Part shown: piece after piece, positions 12,312 through 23,946 of the stretch
How positions within the stretch are numbered: position 1 is the first letter of the stretch
Layout of the letters: each line of letters opens with the position of its first letter
Origin: Hypericum androsaemum
Lineage: Eukaryota > Streptophyta > Magnoliopsida > Malpighiales > Hypericaceae
DNA: 64,000 nt
Assembly: GCA_963995505.1 (NCBI GenBank)
Contig: OZ023192.1
Coordinates: forward strand, 13,933,001 to 13,997,000
Direction: 5' to 3'
Notes under the pieces: generated by a model
Told to the model about the DNA's origin: nothing
Seen by the model: the letters and a program-made list of their open reading frames with translations, nothing else
The model's database searches: none
Made by a program: the position numbers and the translations under genes

Positions 12312-12579
12312 AATTATTTTGTTCTCACATGAGAGAAAATCTCAAATTGAAAAAAAAATCGAGTTATGCCACTTTTGCACTGTCTCTCTTCCCCCTCTTT
12401 CTCCCCTCTCTCACTTTTGTGCAGTTCGATTTTTTTTTTAAATTTGGGATTTTCTCTCATCTCAAATCGAAATAAATAATTTGGTGCAGAATACAAATCA
12501 AAAACTTAAATCAGCCAATTTTTTTGATAATCCTCTGATTTTTTTGATCTGAATAGAGACGGAGAACTGATCCGGAATT

Positions 12580-13036
12580 CCCGATGTTTGAAAAAATTAA
12601 TGAATCAGGATAAACATGAATTGGTTAGTCCCTCATCTTTGAAAAATTAACTATTTAGTCCCTAAATCCATTTTCTAGCTAACTTTTTCAACATATTTTT
12701 TCCAAATCCCTATTATACCCCTAACTCCACCCTTCTTTGTCTCTGTGCAAACCTCCCCCTAGAACCCCCGTTCATCCCTCAACAGCCACCTCCCATCAAA
12801 ATAACCAAATCGTTGTTGGATTGTGGGGATGGACGAGAGATATCCTTGACAAAAAGAGGAGAGGTTTGCACAGAGACAAAGAAGGGTGGACTCAGGGGTA
12901 TAATAAGGATTTGAAAAAAATATGCTGAAAATTTAAGTAGAAAATAGATTTAGGGACTAATTAGTTAATTTTCCAAAGATGAGGGACTAACCTATTCATG
13001 TTTGTCTTGATTCATTAATTTTTTTAGACATTAGGG
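12580..13036. mobile_element. Fold-back MITE with about 190-bp inverted arms
   Basis: The left arm (from CCCGATGTTTG at 12580) and the inverted right arm (ending at 13036) match closely for about 190 bp, including GGTTAGTCCCTCATCTTTG and CACCCTTCTTTGTCTCTGTG. Only about 70 bp separate the arms. No convincing target duplication; superfamily unresolved. Confidence 0.75.
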
Positions 13037-13844
13037 ACCTATTGTTATTTTACCTTTTTTTTAACACCTTATTGGGCAAAAAACCTAATATTCTAGGAAG
13101 TTTTTGTGTTGCACCATCTCTTATTCTGACAAAATTGAGCTATTTATATTAACAGAGAGAACTTGACCTTCATTTCTGATTCAGTTCGATTCAAACAAGT
13201 ACTCGAATACTGAGTAATTTCTATAAAAAAAAATTGTTGTCATATATATTTTCTTCAGGGGCCAAAGAACCATTCTTCTCCTGTATACCTGAATTGACTT
13301 TAACATTTAGCACAATGTAACACATGAACAACATTATGCTCGGAATTAAATGATAATTACGAAGAAAAGAGAAAATAAACGAAACGAAAGATACAAAATT
13401 TTATTAATCCGGTTTGTAATCAATTTGTCAAATCATAGGAAATTTAATTTTTGGTTCTTTTGCTTTCGAAAGCCCTGTGACTCACATTTTTTCCCTTTCT
13501 CATTTGGGGCACCCAACTTTCGTCAAACTAACTATATTTTGGAACCATATGAAGCCAAAGTTTCTCCATTTTTTTGCGACACAAGATTACAATGATATAA
13601 CACAAACTTTGTCCAATCCTAATAGAATTGCCATAGGATACTATCATTATTGTGTTCTTTTAAATTGTGCTTTAATGAACATAATCCTCTTCGTTGATTT
13701 GATTTTTTTTGCACGAATATTTTAGTTACAGATAGTTCAGTCTTTATATAGTTATAACGTACATTTCAAACGTTACTTGATATAGTTATAACGCTACATT
13801 TCAAACAATACATTTCAAACGTACATTTTAGTTACAGATAGTTC
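13037..13844. other. AT-rich intergenic, nothing recognised
   Basis: Only chance ORFs. Near 13745-13830 the block TAGTTATAACG...ACATTTCAAACG is repeated locally. Confidence 0.4.
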
Positions 13845-13859
13845 AGTCTTTATATAGTT

Positions 13860-13985
13860 TTTTTAAGGTATAATTTGTATTACTCCAAGAAAGAATTACA
13901 CCACGAGTATCAAAGATACAGGTCGCCATACTAAAAAAACTTAGAAAATTCGCATAAGATAGCACACCTACTACGGGACACCTAG
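13860..13985 (-). mobile_element. Severely 5'-truncated LINE-type insertion
   Basis: 126 bp starting with a T-rich end (a poly-A tail on the minus strand), bounded by an exact 15-bp duplication, AGTCTTTATATAGTT (13845-13859 and 13986-14000). No coding sequence remains; the class is inferred from the tail and the long duplication. Confidence 0.55.
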
Positions 13986-14000
13986 AGTCTTTATATAGTT

Positions 14001-15410
14001 ATAACGTACATTTCAAACGCTACTTGATAATTCTCAATAATTAACACATTTGTTTCCAACAACTTGATCATTTAACAAATTTATCAATACAAAAAGTCCC
14101 AACGGCTATCAAAAGGTAGGCTTTATTTTCCCTCGATTCACAAAATAAAATTCCAATGGCTGACCTGATCAAGAGACAAAAGCTTTTGGGAAAGTCACGC
14201 TTGCCTTTTTCCGCAACTGGTGCAGACCAAAATCTCCTGAATATATTCCTGTCTCTGACTTTTATAAGTTACGACCTTAGCTTTTGATGTAATATATGAA
14301 TTTCATGTAAGAACCAAATGTCTCGAAGACAAGAAAATTCGTAAAAGCAATAGTGCCGAGCTCGAATGTTTCCCTTATCATTTATATCAAGTTTTTTTTG
14401 GGTGGAATATCATTTGACTAATAACAAAGAATATTTGACTTAGTGGTATGATTTGACATAAGTTATGAGTTCAAATATAAACAAGGTATACTTGGTATAA
14501 AATTTACCTTCAAAAATTGTTGACTAGTAACTTTTTGGATAGTGAAAATCTCTTCGGAGGTTTTTAAGTTGTCTACCAAATACAGCATTGAGAATTGCAA
14601 ATGTGGGGTTAAGATTTTAGGAGGGTGGAGTATTGGTGACATAAAACACACAGGAGACATAAAACACTAAAGCAACAGAACAATAAGCAAAGGCAAAAAC
14701 AGAGAATAAAGCATTTAGCAAACCTTTCCATTTGGAGCAGGTGGATAGCCTTGTCTTGATCGAATTCGTCCGATCTTGGCATTCATTTGCGTGCATCTTG
14801 TATGCATTCAAATGTCCACGAGATTGTGTCTTTAATGCGACTTTGTGGTTATTAACCGTAGCTTTGTCTCGGTGGCTTTCGCCTTGGACGTTCGGCTCTC
14901 GTAGGCTATCGTCCACCCTTCATCTCCATCCATGCCTCTCTGTCTCCTCTCGGAGTAGTTTCGAGTACTATTTCAGTGTCTCGTTGTTTTGTTTATGTAT
15001 TTCTATTCATGTATTGTAATCCGTTTTCTATAATATAGGCCTCGAGCCACCTTTCTAAAAAAAACTATTAAAAAAACCAGTCTAAGTTTTAAACAAAACA
15101 GCCAGTCCGGGGTGAGGGGAGGAGAAATCCGAGGAGCGTCTGCGAGTAGAGATTGTCGGCACTGAGTTGTGAGTCTTGAAAAGAGAACAATTCACCCTAA
15201 AATGATTTCCAACAATAATCTTTTTTTTTTCAAACCAACAAAAAATGTATTTCTAGATTTTTTTGAAGGGATATTTCTAGAAAAATTATAGGACTGTGTT
15301 CTTTTTTTTTTTGAGAAGGGGACTGAGAGTTCTGTTCCCCTTGTTTTCCATGCGCACTCCTTCCCCCTGGGTACTGTTATTTTTCCGACTTTAATTTCCT
15401 TGCCCGAGTT
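14001..15410. other. Intergenic, possible LINE 3' end near 14.7-15.07 kb
   Basis: The only suggestive feature is a plus-strand run ending with TATAATATAGGCCTCGAGCC and an A tract at about 15056-15075, reminiscent of plant LINE 3' ends. No reverse transcriptase motif is visible. The rest is unremarkable. Confidence 0.25.
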
Positions 15411-15418
15411 GTAACTTG

Positions 15419-15841
15419 CATGGTTTTAAAAAATGCGGTCCGACCAGTTGGACTGTGAAACGGGCACAAGACCGGGTCGTTTTTAGGCTTTTGACCGGGG
15501 TCTGTACTAACAGGACCAAATCTGGTCAGACCGATCGATTTTGAGGTCCACCCTGACTGGTCGAACCCGGTTGGTGGTTTTCGAGGAAAAAAAATTGATT
15601 TGACAAGTTTATAAAGTAATAAATAAATAAATAAGTAGATTTATAGAGTGGAGAGATAAAAAATTAAGTCTACTTTTTTTTGTATGTAAAATAAGTATAT
15701 TTTAACCTACATATATATATTATTTAAAATATTTTTTTTTAAAATATTTTTATCTAACAAATAGTCCGACCGGTCCGACCGGTCGACCCAAAAACGGTAA
15801 GAATTCCGGGTCGTAGCTCCGGGCCGGGTTTTAAAACCATG
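15419..15841. mobile_element. hAT-type MITE, 8-bp target duplication
   Basis: The ends are CATGGTTTTAAAA and its inverse (TTTTAAAACCATG), flanked by exact GTAACTTG (15411-15418 and 15842-15849). Subterminal GGTCCGACC motifs occur at both ends. Relatives are at 18387, 20371 and 50814. Confidence 0.8.
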
Positions 15842-15849
15842 GTAACTTG

Positions 15850-16832
15850 TAAGATTCGGCGCAAATGTATAGCCTTTTGTCTAATAGAGAACAAAGAGAA
15901 AGATCCCATTCCACCCACCGGGCTCTGTTACAGAAAATCTTTGCACCATTCTTACAAGAAAACGCCAATAAGATCTCTTGCAGTTTGCTGGGGCAAGCCA
16001 AATATCCCAATCACAAAACAGAGTATTTATTGCTCGCAGATTTTTTGTTTGAGCACCATACTAATACTATTACATATTCTAGTCAAATAGAACCATTAAA
16101 AAATGATAAATTTTTTTTTAAAATTTAATTCTCGACATTATATCTTTGTCTGGGTGCTTTCACATTTGTTTGAGATCAGTTAGCGGTTTGTGCCATCAAT
16201 TAATTGGCGATCAGCCGATCATTACCATTAACTAATAAGAAAGTTGTTTTACGATAATTAAAAGAAATGGAGTTCAGATAGTGTTAAGTATCTGTTTAGA
16301 AAACTTTTATATTATTCAAAAGTTTCGGTTAACTCGAATCTAAATTAATCAACCTAGTAAATATTTGAATATATAATATTGAAACATCACCCTCCATGTT
16401 GTCCACATTTCAATAGTGACGTAGACTAATTTATATTCGCATCCACAATTAGCTTAAATGTTACGAAATAAATTAGTCTAATAAAGTACATCTAGATCAT
16501 TCCGATGAAATTACCAGAATAATACAATAGTATTAAAATTCATTATATAATTAGCGTCTTTCCGGCTTTACCAATAATAAAGCTAAAATCCGAATGAGTT
16601 CATCCCGTAAACATCCAAATAGAAAAAGAATTTAAGTTAACAATCCAGTGAATAAATAAGCGTATAAAGTATAAACAAGATCTCTTAACTTAGTTGAACA
16701 AGCCGAAACCAAAATGCAATTCATCAACCAGCTATTGACATAAGATAGTAACGGATCATGCGAACACGCACGGGATTTAAGCCAACCTGCCTAAATTCTC
16801 CTTAAAAAAAATCTCCGCCGTCTCTTTTTCCT
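15850..16832. other. 3' flank of the MGCC gene, nothing recognised
   Basis: AT-rich, no domain-bearing ORF or terminal repeats seen. The part next to 16833 should hold the 3' UTR and polyadenylation signals of the minus-strand gene. Confidence 0.4.
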
Positions 16833-17627
16833 CTACAAGAAGATGAAGCACTCAAGGGAAACGAGCGAGTTCTCCAGTGACTCGTTAGGGTTAACCTCCG
16901 TTTCTTCGTAAGCGGAATTAGGGTTCGAGCTCGGCCATTTACTTCCACCACCACCATTTTCTTCCCCTTTCTTAAGACCCTCGCCGGAGTTTGTCCTGAC
17001 CCGACCCGGAGACTGGCTCACCCGACGGATAGAAGACGGGTTGCGTCCCGTCGCAGTAGATCTGGTCCCCGCCGGAGACCTGGACCTCATTCCGGCCGCC
17101 GAACCCGTATTCGGATGACGCTGCTCTCTGCCCGGAACCAGCCGCACCGATCCACCACCACCGCCTCGTCTAGCCGGAGAAAGGTCAGACCGCCGCGTCG
17201 GAGACCGCCCCACGACGCGGTCCCGGCCAGCTCCGGCATTCCACTCGGGCCGGGCCCTAACCCGGGAGTTGGAGCTCCTCACCCTCCTCGTACTCGACCT
17301 CACCTCGCTCTCCTCGTAGGAGAACTCGTTGGTGACGGTGGAGGAGGAAAGCTCCGATCTTGCCGGCTCCGAGACGGCGTCGTCCACCAAGTCCGGGTCT
17401 TTGAGATCCACACTTCCGATGTGGGACAGTGGCGGCTTGGGCTTCGGGCTGAGGACAATGGGCTTCGGCGTCTCGGAGACGGAGAGTACTTCTTTGACCG
17501 TCTCCTCCTCGGTGGGGGGAGGCGGAGGGGCTCTGTTGTCTCTGTTCTGGTGGAGATCGGTGAAGGCATTTTGGTCTTTTGGATGGCATGGAGCTGGTTC
17601 TCTTTTGGTGCTAAGACAACATCCCAT
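16833..17627 (-). CDS. MGCC-type lipid-anchored, Ser/Arg/Pro-rich protein
   Basis: An intron-less frame of 264 codons. I start at the ATG giving MGCCLSTK rather than eight codons upstream, because Gly2 followed by two cysteines is a strong N-myristoylation plus S-acylation signal, predicting membrane attachment. The protein is low-complexity: a Pro-rich stretch near residues 35-45, Ser/Arg-rich blocks (RSSTRRVRSSNSRVR; RSRSPAGTRS) in the middle, and an acidic C-terminus closing with ESLENSLVSLECFIFL. I recall that ending from unnamed plant proteins of the same length class, which supports completeness. No catalytic domain; function unknown. GC-rich coding sequence contrasts with the AT-rich surroundings. 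Confidence 0.8.
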   Translation of the reverse strand: MGCCLSTKREPAPCHPKDQNAFTDLHQNRDNRAPPPPPTEEETVKEVLSVSETPKPIVLSPKPKPPLSHIGSVDLKDPDLVDDAVSEPARSELSSSTVTNEFSYEESEVRSSTRRVRSSNSRVRARPEWNAGAGRDRVVGRSPTRRSDLSPARRGGGGGSVRLVPGREQRHPNTGSAAGMRSRSPAGTRSTATGRNPSSIRRVSQSPGRVRTNSGEGLKKGEENGGGGSKWPSSNPNSAYEETEVNPNESLENSLVSLECFIFL

Positions 17628-18386
17628 TTTTTTTTGTCTGAATTGGGTCACAACAACAAGAACAGCAGCAGTTATTACATAAGTTGGTTTTCTTTTTGTG
17701 GGTCTTAATGAGTTTTTTGGTGATGAGAGAAGTGGGAGTGATTTTTTTTTTTTGGAGGGATGAAGTGGGAGTGAGCTTTTTGATGGAAAAATGGCTGGGT
17801 TTTGGTTGGGTATTGACTAGCTTATGGGAGATAGAGGGGAGTCCATGAATTGCATTTATTGTTGGTTTGTAACCCCATTTTTCTCTGGTGCAATTTTTAT
17901 TGGTTTATTCGTATACAGTTAGGAATAATTTTATGGTATGACTAAATGTTAAATAGTGTCATTAAATGTATTACTAGCATTATAATACTAACACTCGCAA
18001 TATAATTTTGTATTTTCCAAAATACTTTTATGCCATATCTTATAGTATAAGTTTGTCATTTCTGAGTACCCAGACCCCTCTTCTTCTATTTGAGCAATTT
18101 TAATTGGGTTTATTTGTATGAATTATGAGTAATTTTACGTTCGTCATCCCATTGACAGCTACACAGCTAGTTTTGGTAGATTTAGAGTACCAAATCCGTA
18201 CTTATTTTGAAATTGATGGGTGAACCTCTTCATTAATATTTTTTGAGAAATATTAGGCAAACGATTGTAGGCTAATAGAATCGGCATTTACTAAAAATGC
18301 AATTGTCGAAGCAGGCTAGAAACAGAGATAACAACGTCTAACAACCAGCTACCAAAAGAATTTGTTCCGTTTTGGAACCTCTTTTT
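17628..18386 (-). promoter_or_regulatory. Upstream region of the MGCC gene
   Basis: Expected to contain the minus-strand promoter and 5' UTR. T-rich tracts are present but no specific element can be assigned. Confidence 0.3.
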
Positions 18387-18826
18387 CATTGTTTTCGAGA
18401 TGGTGGTCCGACCGGTCAGATTATGAATCAGAGCTTTGAGAGGGTCAGAAAACCAGGTACGCACGGTTACCTAATGATTTTTGGTCAGATTGAGTGCTTG
18501 GCTCAGATTTTTGACCAAAAAAATTCTGGTTTGTTAGGTTTGACCAAAAATTGAACCAAAAAAATTCAGAATTCACCCAACCCAATCCAAAAAAACTTCA
18601 AAAAATCAGATTATATACTCATTTTTTCAAATTAACATAAAATAAACTAAATCAACAAAGATAATATACTAAATATGAAATAAATTGACCAATATATTGA
18701 TAATATTAATTTTTAAACATATTATTTACTAAATATATATATAAATATTTGGTCAGATTGGTCAGACCAGTTAACCCAGAGAACGGACCAAAATCAGAGT
18801 CGCTCTTTGGGTTTTTTGAAAACAAA
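18387..18826. mobile_element. hAT-MITE relative
   Basis: Ends CATTGTTTTC and inverted CTTTGTTTTC, with internal GGTCCGACCGGTCAGA and, near the other end, GGTCAGACCAGTTAACCC. It belongs with the 15419 element by layout. The 8-bp duplication is not clear. Confidence 0.5.
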
Positions 18827-19566
18827 GCTTTTTTGTGTATTTTGTCCATTTCCAAATTCAGGTAATGTAGCTTTTATTTTTTTCCTCTGATGGGTTCACT
18901 TATTGCTTGTGATACGATTGATAGTCTCGTGATCTGTGTCAAATCATGTTAAAATTGAGCTCTAATTAGAAGCTGAGCATGTTCTTCTTCTCTTTGAATT
19001 TTTTTGGAAGATAAATTTGTACACCATGACATTGTCAAAATTTAGATTTTAAAATTTTTATATATTTACAACGCCTTGTGTTGTTGGAGTACAGGTCATT
19101 TGACTCTTCTCTTTGGATTCTTTATGGTTTTATTTTAATCACGAGTTGGAGCCGTCCATGGCATGTGAAATCGGACCATCCATCTCTGCATTTTTACTGT
19201 ACATAACTAAATGTTATCCTTCAAAATATATACATAACTATGTTTCCGATTTCAGTTTGTCTAAATCAATATGGACGGCGGCCCAGCCCATCAGATCCAT
19301 CCATACCCGCGAATAATCATCCGAGATCGAAGGTAAATTTGAATTATCTTAAATAAGTCTTAGACAATTTAAATAAACATATAAAAAAGATAAGAACCAA
19401 TTTATGAACTACTGGGAGAGCTGTCTTTAATATAGTCCGATGGTGATCAATTTCGAATATCACACATAAAAAAAATAGAGAAACCTCGTTACATTATCCC
19501 CAAATTTTTGCTCACAAAAGTTCAGGATAGGAAACATTAAAGTGCTTAAAAATCCATGCTTCACTG
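18827..19566. other. Intergenic, 3' flank of the dioxygenase gene
   Basis: No recognised features; the end nearest 19567 is probably 3' UTR of the minus-strand gene. Confidence 0.4.
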
Positions 19567-21818
19567 TTACTCCGCACTACTTATCACTCCCTTCCCGGCG
19601 AGCTTCCTGGCCACGACCATCTTCATATATTCCTCGTACGATACGGAGTCGTACTTCGTTCCAGTCACCGTCACGAGCCCGGAGATGGGTCCCACCACCG
19701 CACTCATACTTGGGCTGTGGAATGCCGCAATGGACATCCGTTCTTTTTCCGGGTTCACAACCACTCTGTGCTCTACGCTCTTGTACTCCCCGTTGCTCAT
19801 AATCTGTTGCACGTAAAAAACAATGGGCAAAGAGTCCACAATATGAATCAAATCGATACGATGTACAATGATTACGAAAAATAATTTCTCAAACCTCACG
19901 ACCATCAGTTACACACGTAAGATCAAGACATAGGTCTACAAACCCGAGCTGCTAATGATAATTACCTCAACAATGTCGCCAATGTTGATAATGATGGGGC
20001 CTTGAACTGGTTTGATCGGAACCCATTTCCCAAATCTCCTGATTTGTAATCCTGACACTTCATTAGCTTGGATCAACAACGTTAGCCCGGTGGAATCTGT
20101 GTGCGGAGTCCGACCCATGACCTTGTCGGCCTCCTTACAGGGTGGATAGTAGTTCATTCTCACACTCTGGACCCCACCTCCGAACAAGCTCGGTAGCATC
20201 TCCGGATCGAGTCCCAAGTTTCGACCCATCAGCCTAAGCAACCTCTCCGCAAGTCCTTGAACCTCCTCCGTGTACTCGTCCATGGTTTCCCTAGCACAAG
20301 TGTTCGAATGATTTTTATAGGGTCTGATAAATTGGAATCATTTGTATTCAAATCAGATGTAATTCAAAGTATTATTTTAAAAAATGTGGCCTGATTGGTG
20401 ATCTGAATGCGACTAGACACTAAATTATGTCATTTTTATACTAAAATTTAGAGGACATTTGTATTCAAATCCAACCGCTCCATATTAAAAACATTTTTTA
20501 ATATTTTTTTTGGAGTTTTGTTAGATGAAAAATATTAAATTAAGATTTTGACACTTGCAAATGATAAATTTTGTAATAAAGTTCGAGAATATCTAATAAT
20601 TTAATATTATGATTCTACATATAACTAATAATATTTTAAAAAAATTTTATCCGACTAGTTCCGTATCCGTTTTTAAAATTATTTCTTCAAAGTGCACAAA
20701 TTTTAAGAGGAACTCCATCCACTTCAAAAGTACACATAATTTAAAAAGAATTCAAACAATTTGCGGTTAGACGCACTCATTCAAGACGTCTATAAAAAAA
20801 CTCTTATGCATTATAACTTTTCTCGTTTTGGACCGATAAAATTTTAGTACAAAATCATAGAGCAATAGTACCAAGTAAATCTTAGTTGATACCATGCTAA
20901 AGTTTTCTATGCTTGTTACCTGAAGGTTGGAGGAGTTGTAGGCCAAAATCTGTCGTTTCTCAATGCGACCGGTTGAGAGACTACGAAAAACATGTCGCCC
21001 CGATCGAGCTTCTCGTCTTCGGTGACGATAAATCCTTGGCCGTAGCCTTCGATGCTGCTTGGTTCCCGGGCGTAGGCCAACTTGTCCTCCAACGGAAGCT
21101 CGAAGAACTCTTTCATGTCTCTCTTCATCTTTCCGATCACTTTATCGGAGATTCCATGATTAATCACCTGCTTCCGATGATTTGTCATTCATTTTCAAAA
21201 TTAATTCCAAACAAACTCTCCATCTAATGTGGATTAGTCTAATTGTCGAGATTATCGCATTGTTTGTTACGAGTGTAGTGAATTTGTTTATATGTGTGAA
21301 AAACGTGCCTACTAATTACATTAAGGTTTTGAGTTAGATATGAGAAATTTAACATGGTATCAGAACAAATTTGATCAATGCGCGTTTTTCATGAGGTAAA
21401 ATGTTCAAGGCAATGTCGACAGATGTGCTAAATCGTGCAAATTTCAGCCCAATAGATGAAACAAATTTCGTTTGAGGAGACATGTTAAGATTATATGTAT
21501 GAAAAATCTGCATACTTGTTGTTTTAAAATTTTGGGTTAAATACGAAGATTCTAATACAAACTTTACTTATATAGTACCTGGTAGAAGCTCCAGTCTTTG
21601 CAAGCCAAGTGAAGCTTAGCCAGTTCTTCAATATTCGCTGATTCACCGTCGCCGGCGACAAGCTTGCCGATATCAATAACCGGAACGTGATGGGACACAT
21701 CGACCAAGAGTAGATCCAATTGGGTCTCTGCCCGGATGTACCTCGCCGGTACTTGGTCGAGCTGTTCGGAAGCAAGAGCTTGCACATTTTCTACTAGCGA
21801 AGAACCACCGGATGCCAT
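19567..21818 (-). CDS. 2-oxoglutarate/Fe(II)-dependent dioxygenase (SRG1-like), four exons
   Basis: Exons on the minus strand are 21818-21579, 21167-20920, 20290-19966 and 19803-19567, predicting 349 residues (family usually 350-360). Splice junctions are CAG|GTACTA..GCAG|GTG (phase 0), CAG|GTAACA..CTAG|GG (phase 2) and GAG|GTAATT..ACAG|ATT (phase 0). The N-terminal DIOX_N domain has VPVIDIG near residue 45 and FFELPLEDK in exon 2. The catalytic core shows MNYYPPC, then the iron ligands H226 and D228 (PHTDST) and H283 (VEHR), and the 2-oxoglutarate-binding R293-x-S295. All key residues are present, so it is probably an active cytosolic oxidoreductase of specialised metabolism. Substrate cannot be told. 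An upstream GTG in frame is not used because a normal ATG follows. Confidence 0.88.
20371..20685. mobile_element. hAT-type MITE in dioxygenase intron 2
   Basis: 315 bp with ends ATTATTTTAAAAA and inverted GAAATAATTTTAAAAA, flanked by exact TTCAAAGT (20363-20370 and 20686-20693). Confidence 0.7.
21265..21559 (+). mobile_element. TRIM-like mini-LTR element in dioxygenase intron 1
   Basis: A diverged short LTR (about 21265-21354, TGTTACG...TTTAACA) is followed at once by TGGTATCAGAAC, a primer-binding site complementary to initiator tRNA-Met. A purine-rich GAGGAGACA then precedes a second LTR-like copy at 21483-21559 (TGTTAAGATT...). No coding capacity. A relic of the same type lies at 24629-24700. 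Confidence 0.5.
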
Positions 21819-22562
21819 TGACTTTTTTCCTTCAATCTCTGTCCCCACTTCCTCTTGCTATAGCACCGACGATGTCACGGGCAATTGTATACGAGCATTT
21901 GACGGGATGACATAAAATTAATGGTTTAGACGCAAGTTGCCTCTATGCAAAAGCTAGCTAATTTTATATTTTTGGTGATATGAGGATGAGTGATTATCAT
22001 TTCGATTGAGAGATTTGGATTCTATTGTGCTAAATATTCGCTTCACTAATTGGCCTGGAATGTCAAAGAATCTATGTTTCATTTCTTGGCGTTTAGTACT
22101 GATTAGGAATTAGAATTTTGACGAGGTCGATAATCGTAACTTAGTAAGAAGAAATTTACTCAAAATAGATTTTAAAATTTATCATTAATAAACTCTACTT
22201 ATAAAAAAAATACTAATTGAAAATGTGAAAATTTCTTTGCATTCCGAAGATATTTTTGTAAGTAAATTTTTATTCCACCAAACTGTAATATGTACAACTT
22301 ACAACTCTGGGTGTCAAGTTTCTTCGTAAGAGTATGAAGTTGTAGCCGCAACCTCAATTAAAATCATGTCGTTATAAAATTCGGTGAAAAATCAACAGTA
22401 GGAAAATAACGCGAAAGGTTAACACTGCGAAAGCCTAATTTAGCACCCCATCCCAAATACTTGTCTTTGACGGTAAAACAACCCTTTTAGAAATTCTGAG
22501 CATTGGACCCCTTAGCTTTGTTGCTACCAAAGCACTAATCGTGACAAGATTCTAGATGACAC
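21819..22562 (-). promoter_or_regulatory. Upstream region of the dioxygenase gene
   Basis: Holds the 5' UTR and promoter of the minus-strand gene; no specific element could be assigned. The distal half shows nothing recognisable. Confidence 0.3.
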
Positions 22563-22876
22563 CGGTCCATTGAATTTGGATTCAGCGGGAACTACATAAA
22601 AGTCGTCCCCATAGTATGGACTAAATTTAGACCATTAGATTTGATCAAATTCTTTTTTTATAGATCTGATGGTCAGAATCTGTTGAGGGTATTTTCGAGT
22701 TTTTATCCAAATATACTCATTAGGGTTCTACCATTTTCCTATATAATCCAAAAAAAAAATATCCTCTCTTTTTTATTCCCCCCATCCCCCTCCCTTCCCA
22801 AGACGACGCCAAGCAATACGTCGCCGCTTTCGACTCCAAGGTTAAAGAGGAGGCGGCGGCAGAAACCACCTCTTCC

Positions 22877-23463
22877 AAGCTCTCCTTCGCGATCCCGTCT
22901 TCTAGGACCAGGCCCAGGCCCAGGCACGAAGCCGACGGTGAACGGAATGACGAGGAGAACAAGAGCAAGCTATTCGTTACGGAATTCGATTCCTCGAAAA
23001 CCCTAGATGGCGCGGACAAGGGGAAATCTGTTATCGCTCCGATACAGAACACGTGGCGTCCCACCAAGAGGATGAAGAACCTGGTGCTGCCGCTGACGGA
23101 GGCCGCCAACTCCGAGGCGATCGGCTTCGTCGTGGAGTCTCTCCCCACCGCCGGCGATGGCGGAGACGAGGGGATTACGTACGGTCTCAATGTCCGCGAG
23201 AAGAGCGGGAGGGATGGGCACGGGGATCCCGCGAGGATGCTGCTGGAGAAGTTGAAGTACGATATGGAGAACCTGCCGGAGCACCGCGGGATGGAGGAGT
23301 TTGAGGATCGGCCTGTGGAGGGGTTTGGGGCCGCGTTGCTTGCGGGATACGGGTGGAAGGAGGGGCAGGTTGTCGGGAGGAACAAGAACATGGAGGATGT
23401 GGAGGTTAAGCAGTATGAGAAGCGGGCTGGTAATTTAGGGTTAGGGTTTATGGCTGATAAGCC
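22877..23463 (+). pseudogene. Captured MOS2-like gene fragment (N-terminus to G-patch)
   Basis: The frame resembles plant MOS2, a nuclear G-patch/KOW RNA-binding protein needed for innate immunity and pri-miRNA processing. It begins with KLSFAIPSS but has TCC where the start ATG would be. Matching blocks follow: FVTEFDSSKTL, IAPIQNTWRPTKRMKNL, ITYGLNVR, FEDRPVEGFGAALLAGYGWK (G-patch core). It then runs out into the satellite and stops at 23506. The KOW domains are missing, so this is a captured N-terminal piece. Codon use is GC-rich unlike its surroundings. MOS2 identity is from memory of the Arabidopsis protein. Confidence 0.72.
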
Positions 23464-23499
23464 TGATGCTGTTGCTACTGTTGGAAGCAAAGATAGAGA

Positions 23500-23815
23500 T
23501 AGATAAAATGATACCAATATTAAAGTAGAATGATACCAATATCCTAGAACGATAATACCAATATTCGAGAAGAATGAAACCAATACATTCAAATGGTATA
23601 CATTTTTACTTATAATGAGATACCAATATTGGAGAAGATGAAAACCAATATCACGGTGGAATGAAACCAATATCATAGTCGAATGAAACCAATGTCATAG
23701 TAGAATGAAACCAATATCCGAGAAGATGGAAACCAATATCATAGTAGAATGAAACCAATATCATAGTAGAATGAAACCAATATCCGAGAGAATGGAAACC
23801 AATATTCCCATACTT
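23500..23815 (+). repeat. ACCAATAT satellite inside element A
   Basis: Tandem units of about 22 bp, each containing GAATGAAACCAATATCATAG or a close variant. The reverse complement of this unit makes up the array at 44575-45190 in element B. Confidence 0.9.
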
Positions 23816-23946
23816 GTATTTCCATAATTTGTATTATTTTATTGATATTTTATTTATTTATTTTAATTATTGTATTTCAAATATTGCCCCTATCCCTTTC
23901 AGTGGGGATTACTTCTGTCCCCACTGAATTTGAATCCCGGTCCATT

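Larger units (their letters stand above)
22572..23937 (+). mobile_element. Gene-capturing Mutator-like element A
   Basis: A perfect 9-bp duplication, CGGTCCATT, flanks it (22563-22571 and 23938-23946). Ends are GAATTTGGATTCAGCGGG and, inverted, GGATTCAAATTCAGTGGGG. Order inside: about 180 bp of terminal sequence, a MOS2-like gene fragment, a 22-bp satellite, then the other end. The terminal 180 bp, the satellite and the layout recur in element B (44111-46429, opposite orientation) with a different captured gene. Confidence 0.85.

Noticed and set aside
21819..21848. Upstream in-frame GTG start for the dioxygenase
   Set aside because: Plant nuclear genes start at ATG; the ATG at 21818 gives a normal N-terminus.
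22720..23676. 318-codon minus-strand ORF across element A
   Set aside because: It is the antisense of the MOS2-like fragment and satellite; the sense strand carries the recognisable domains.
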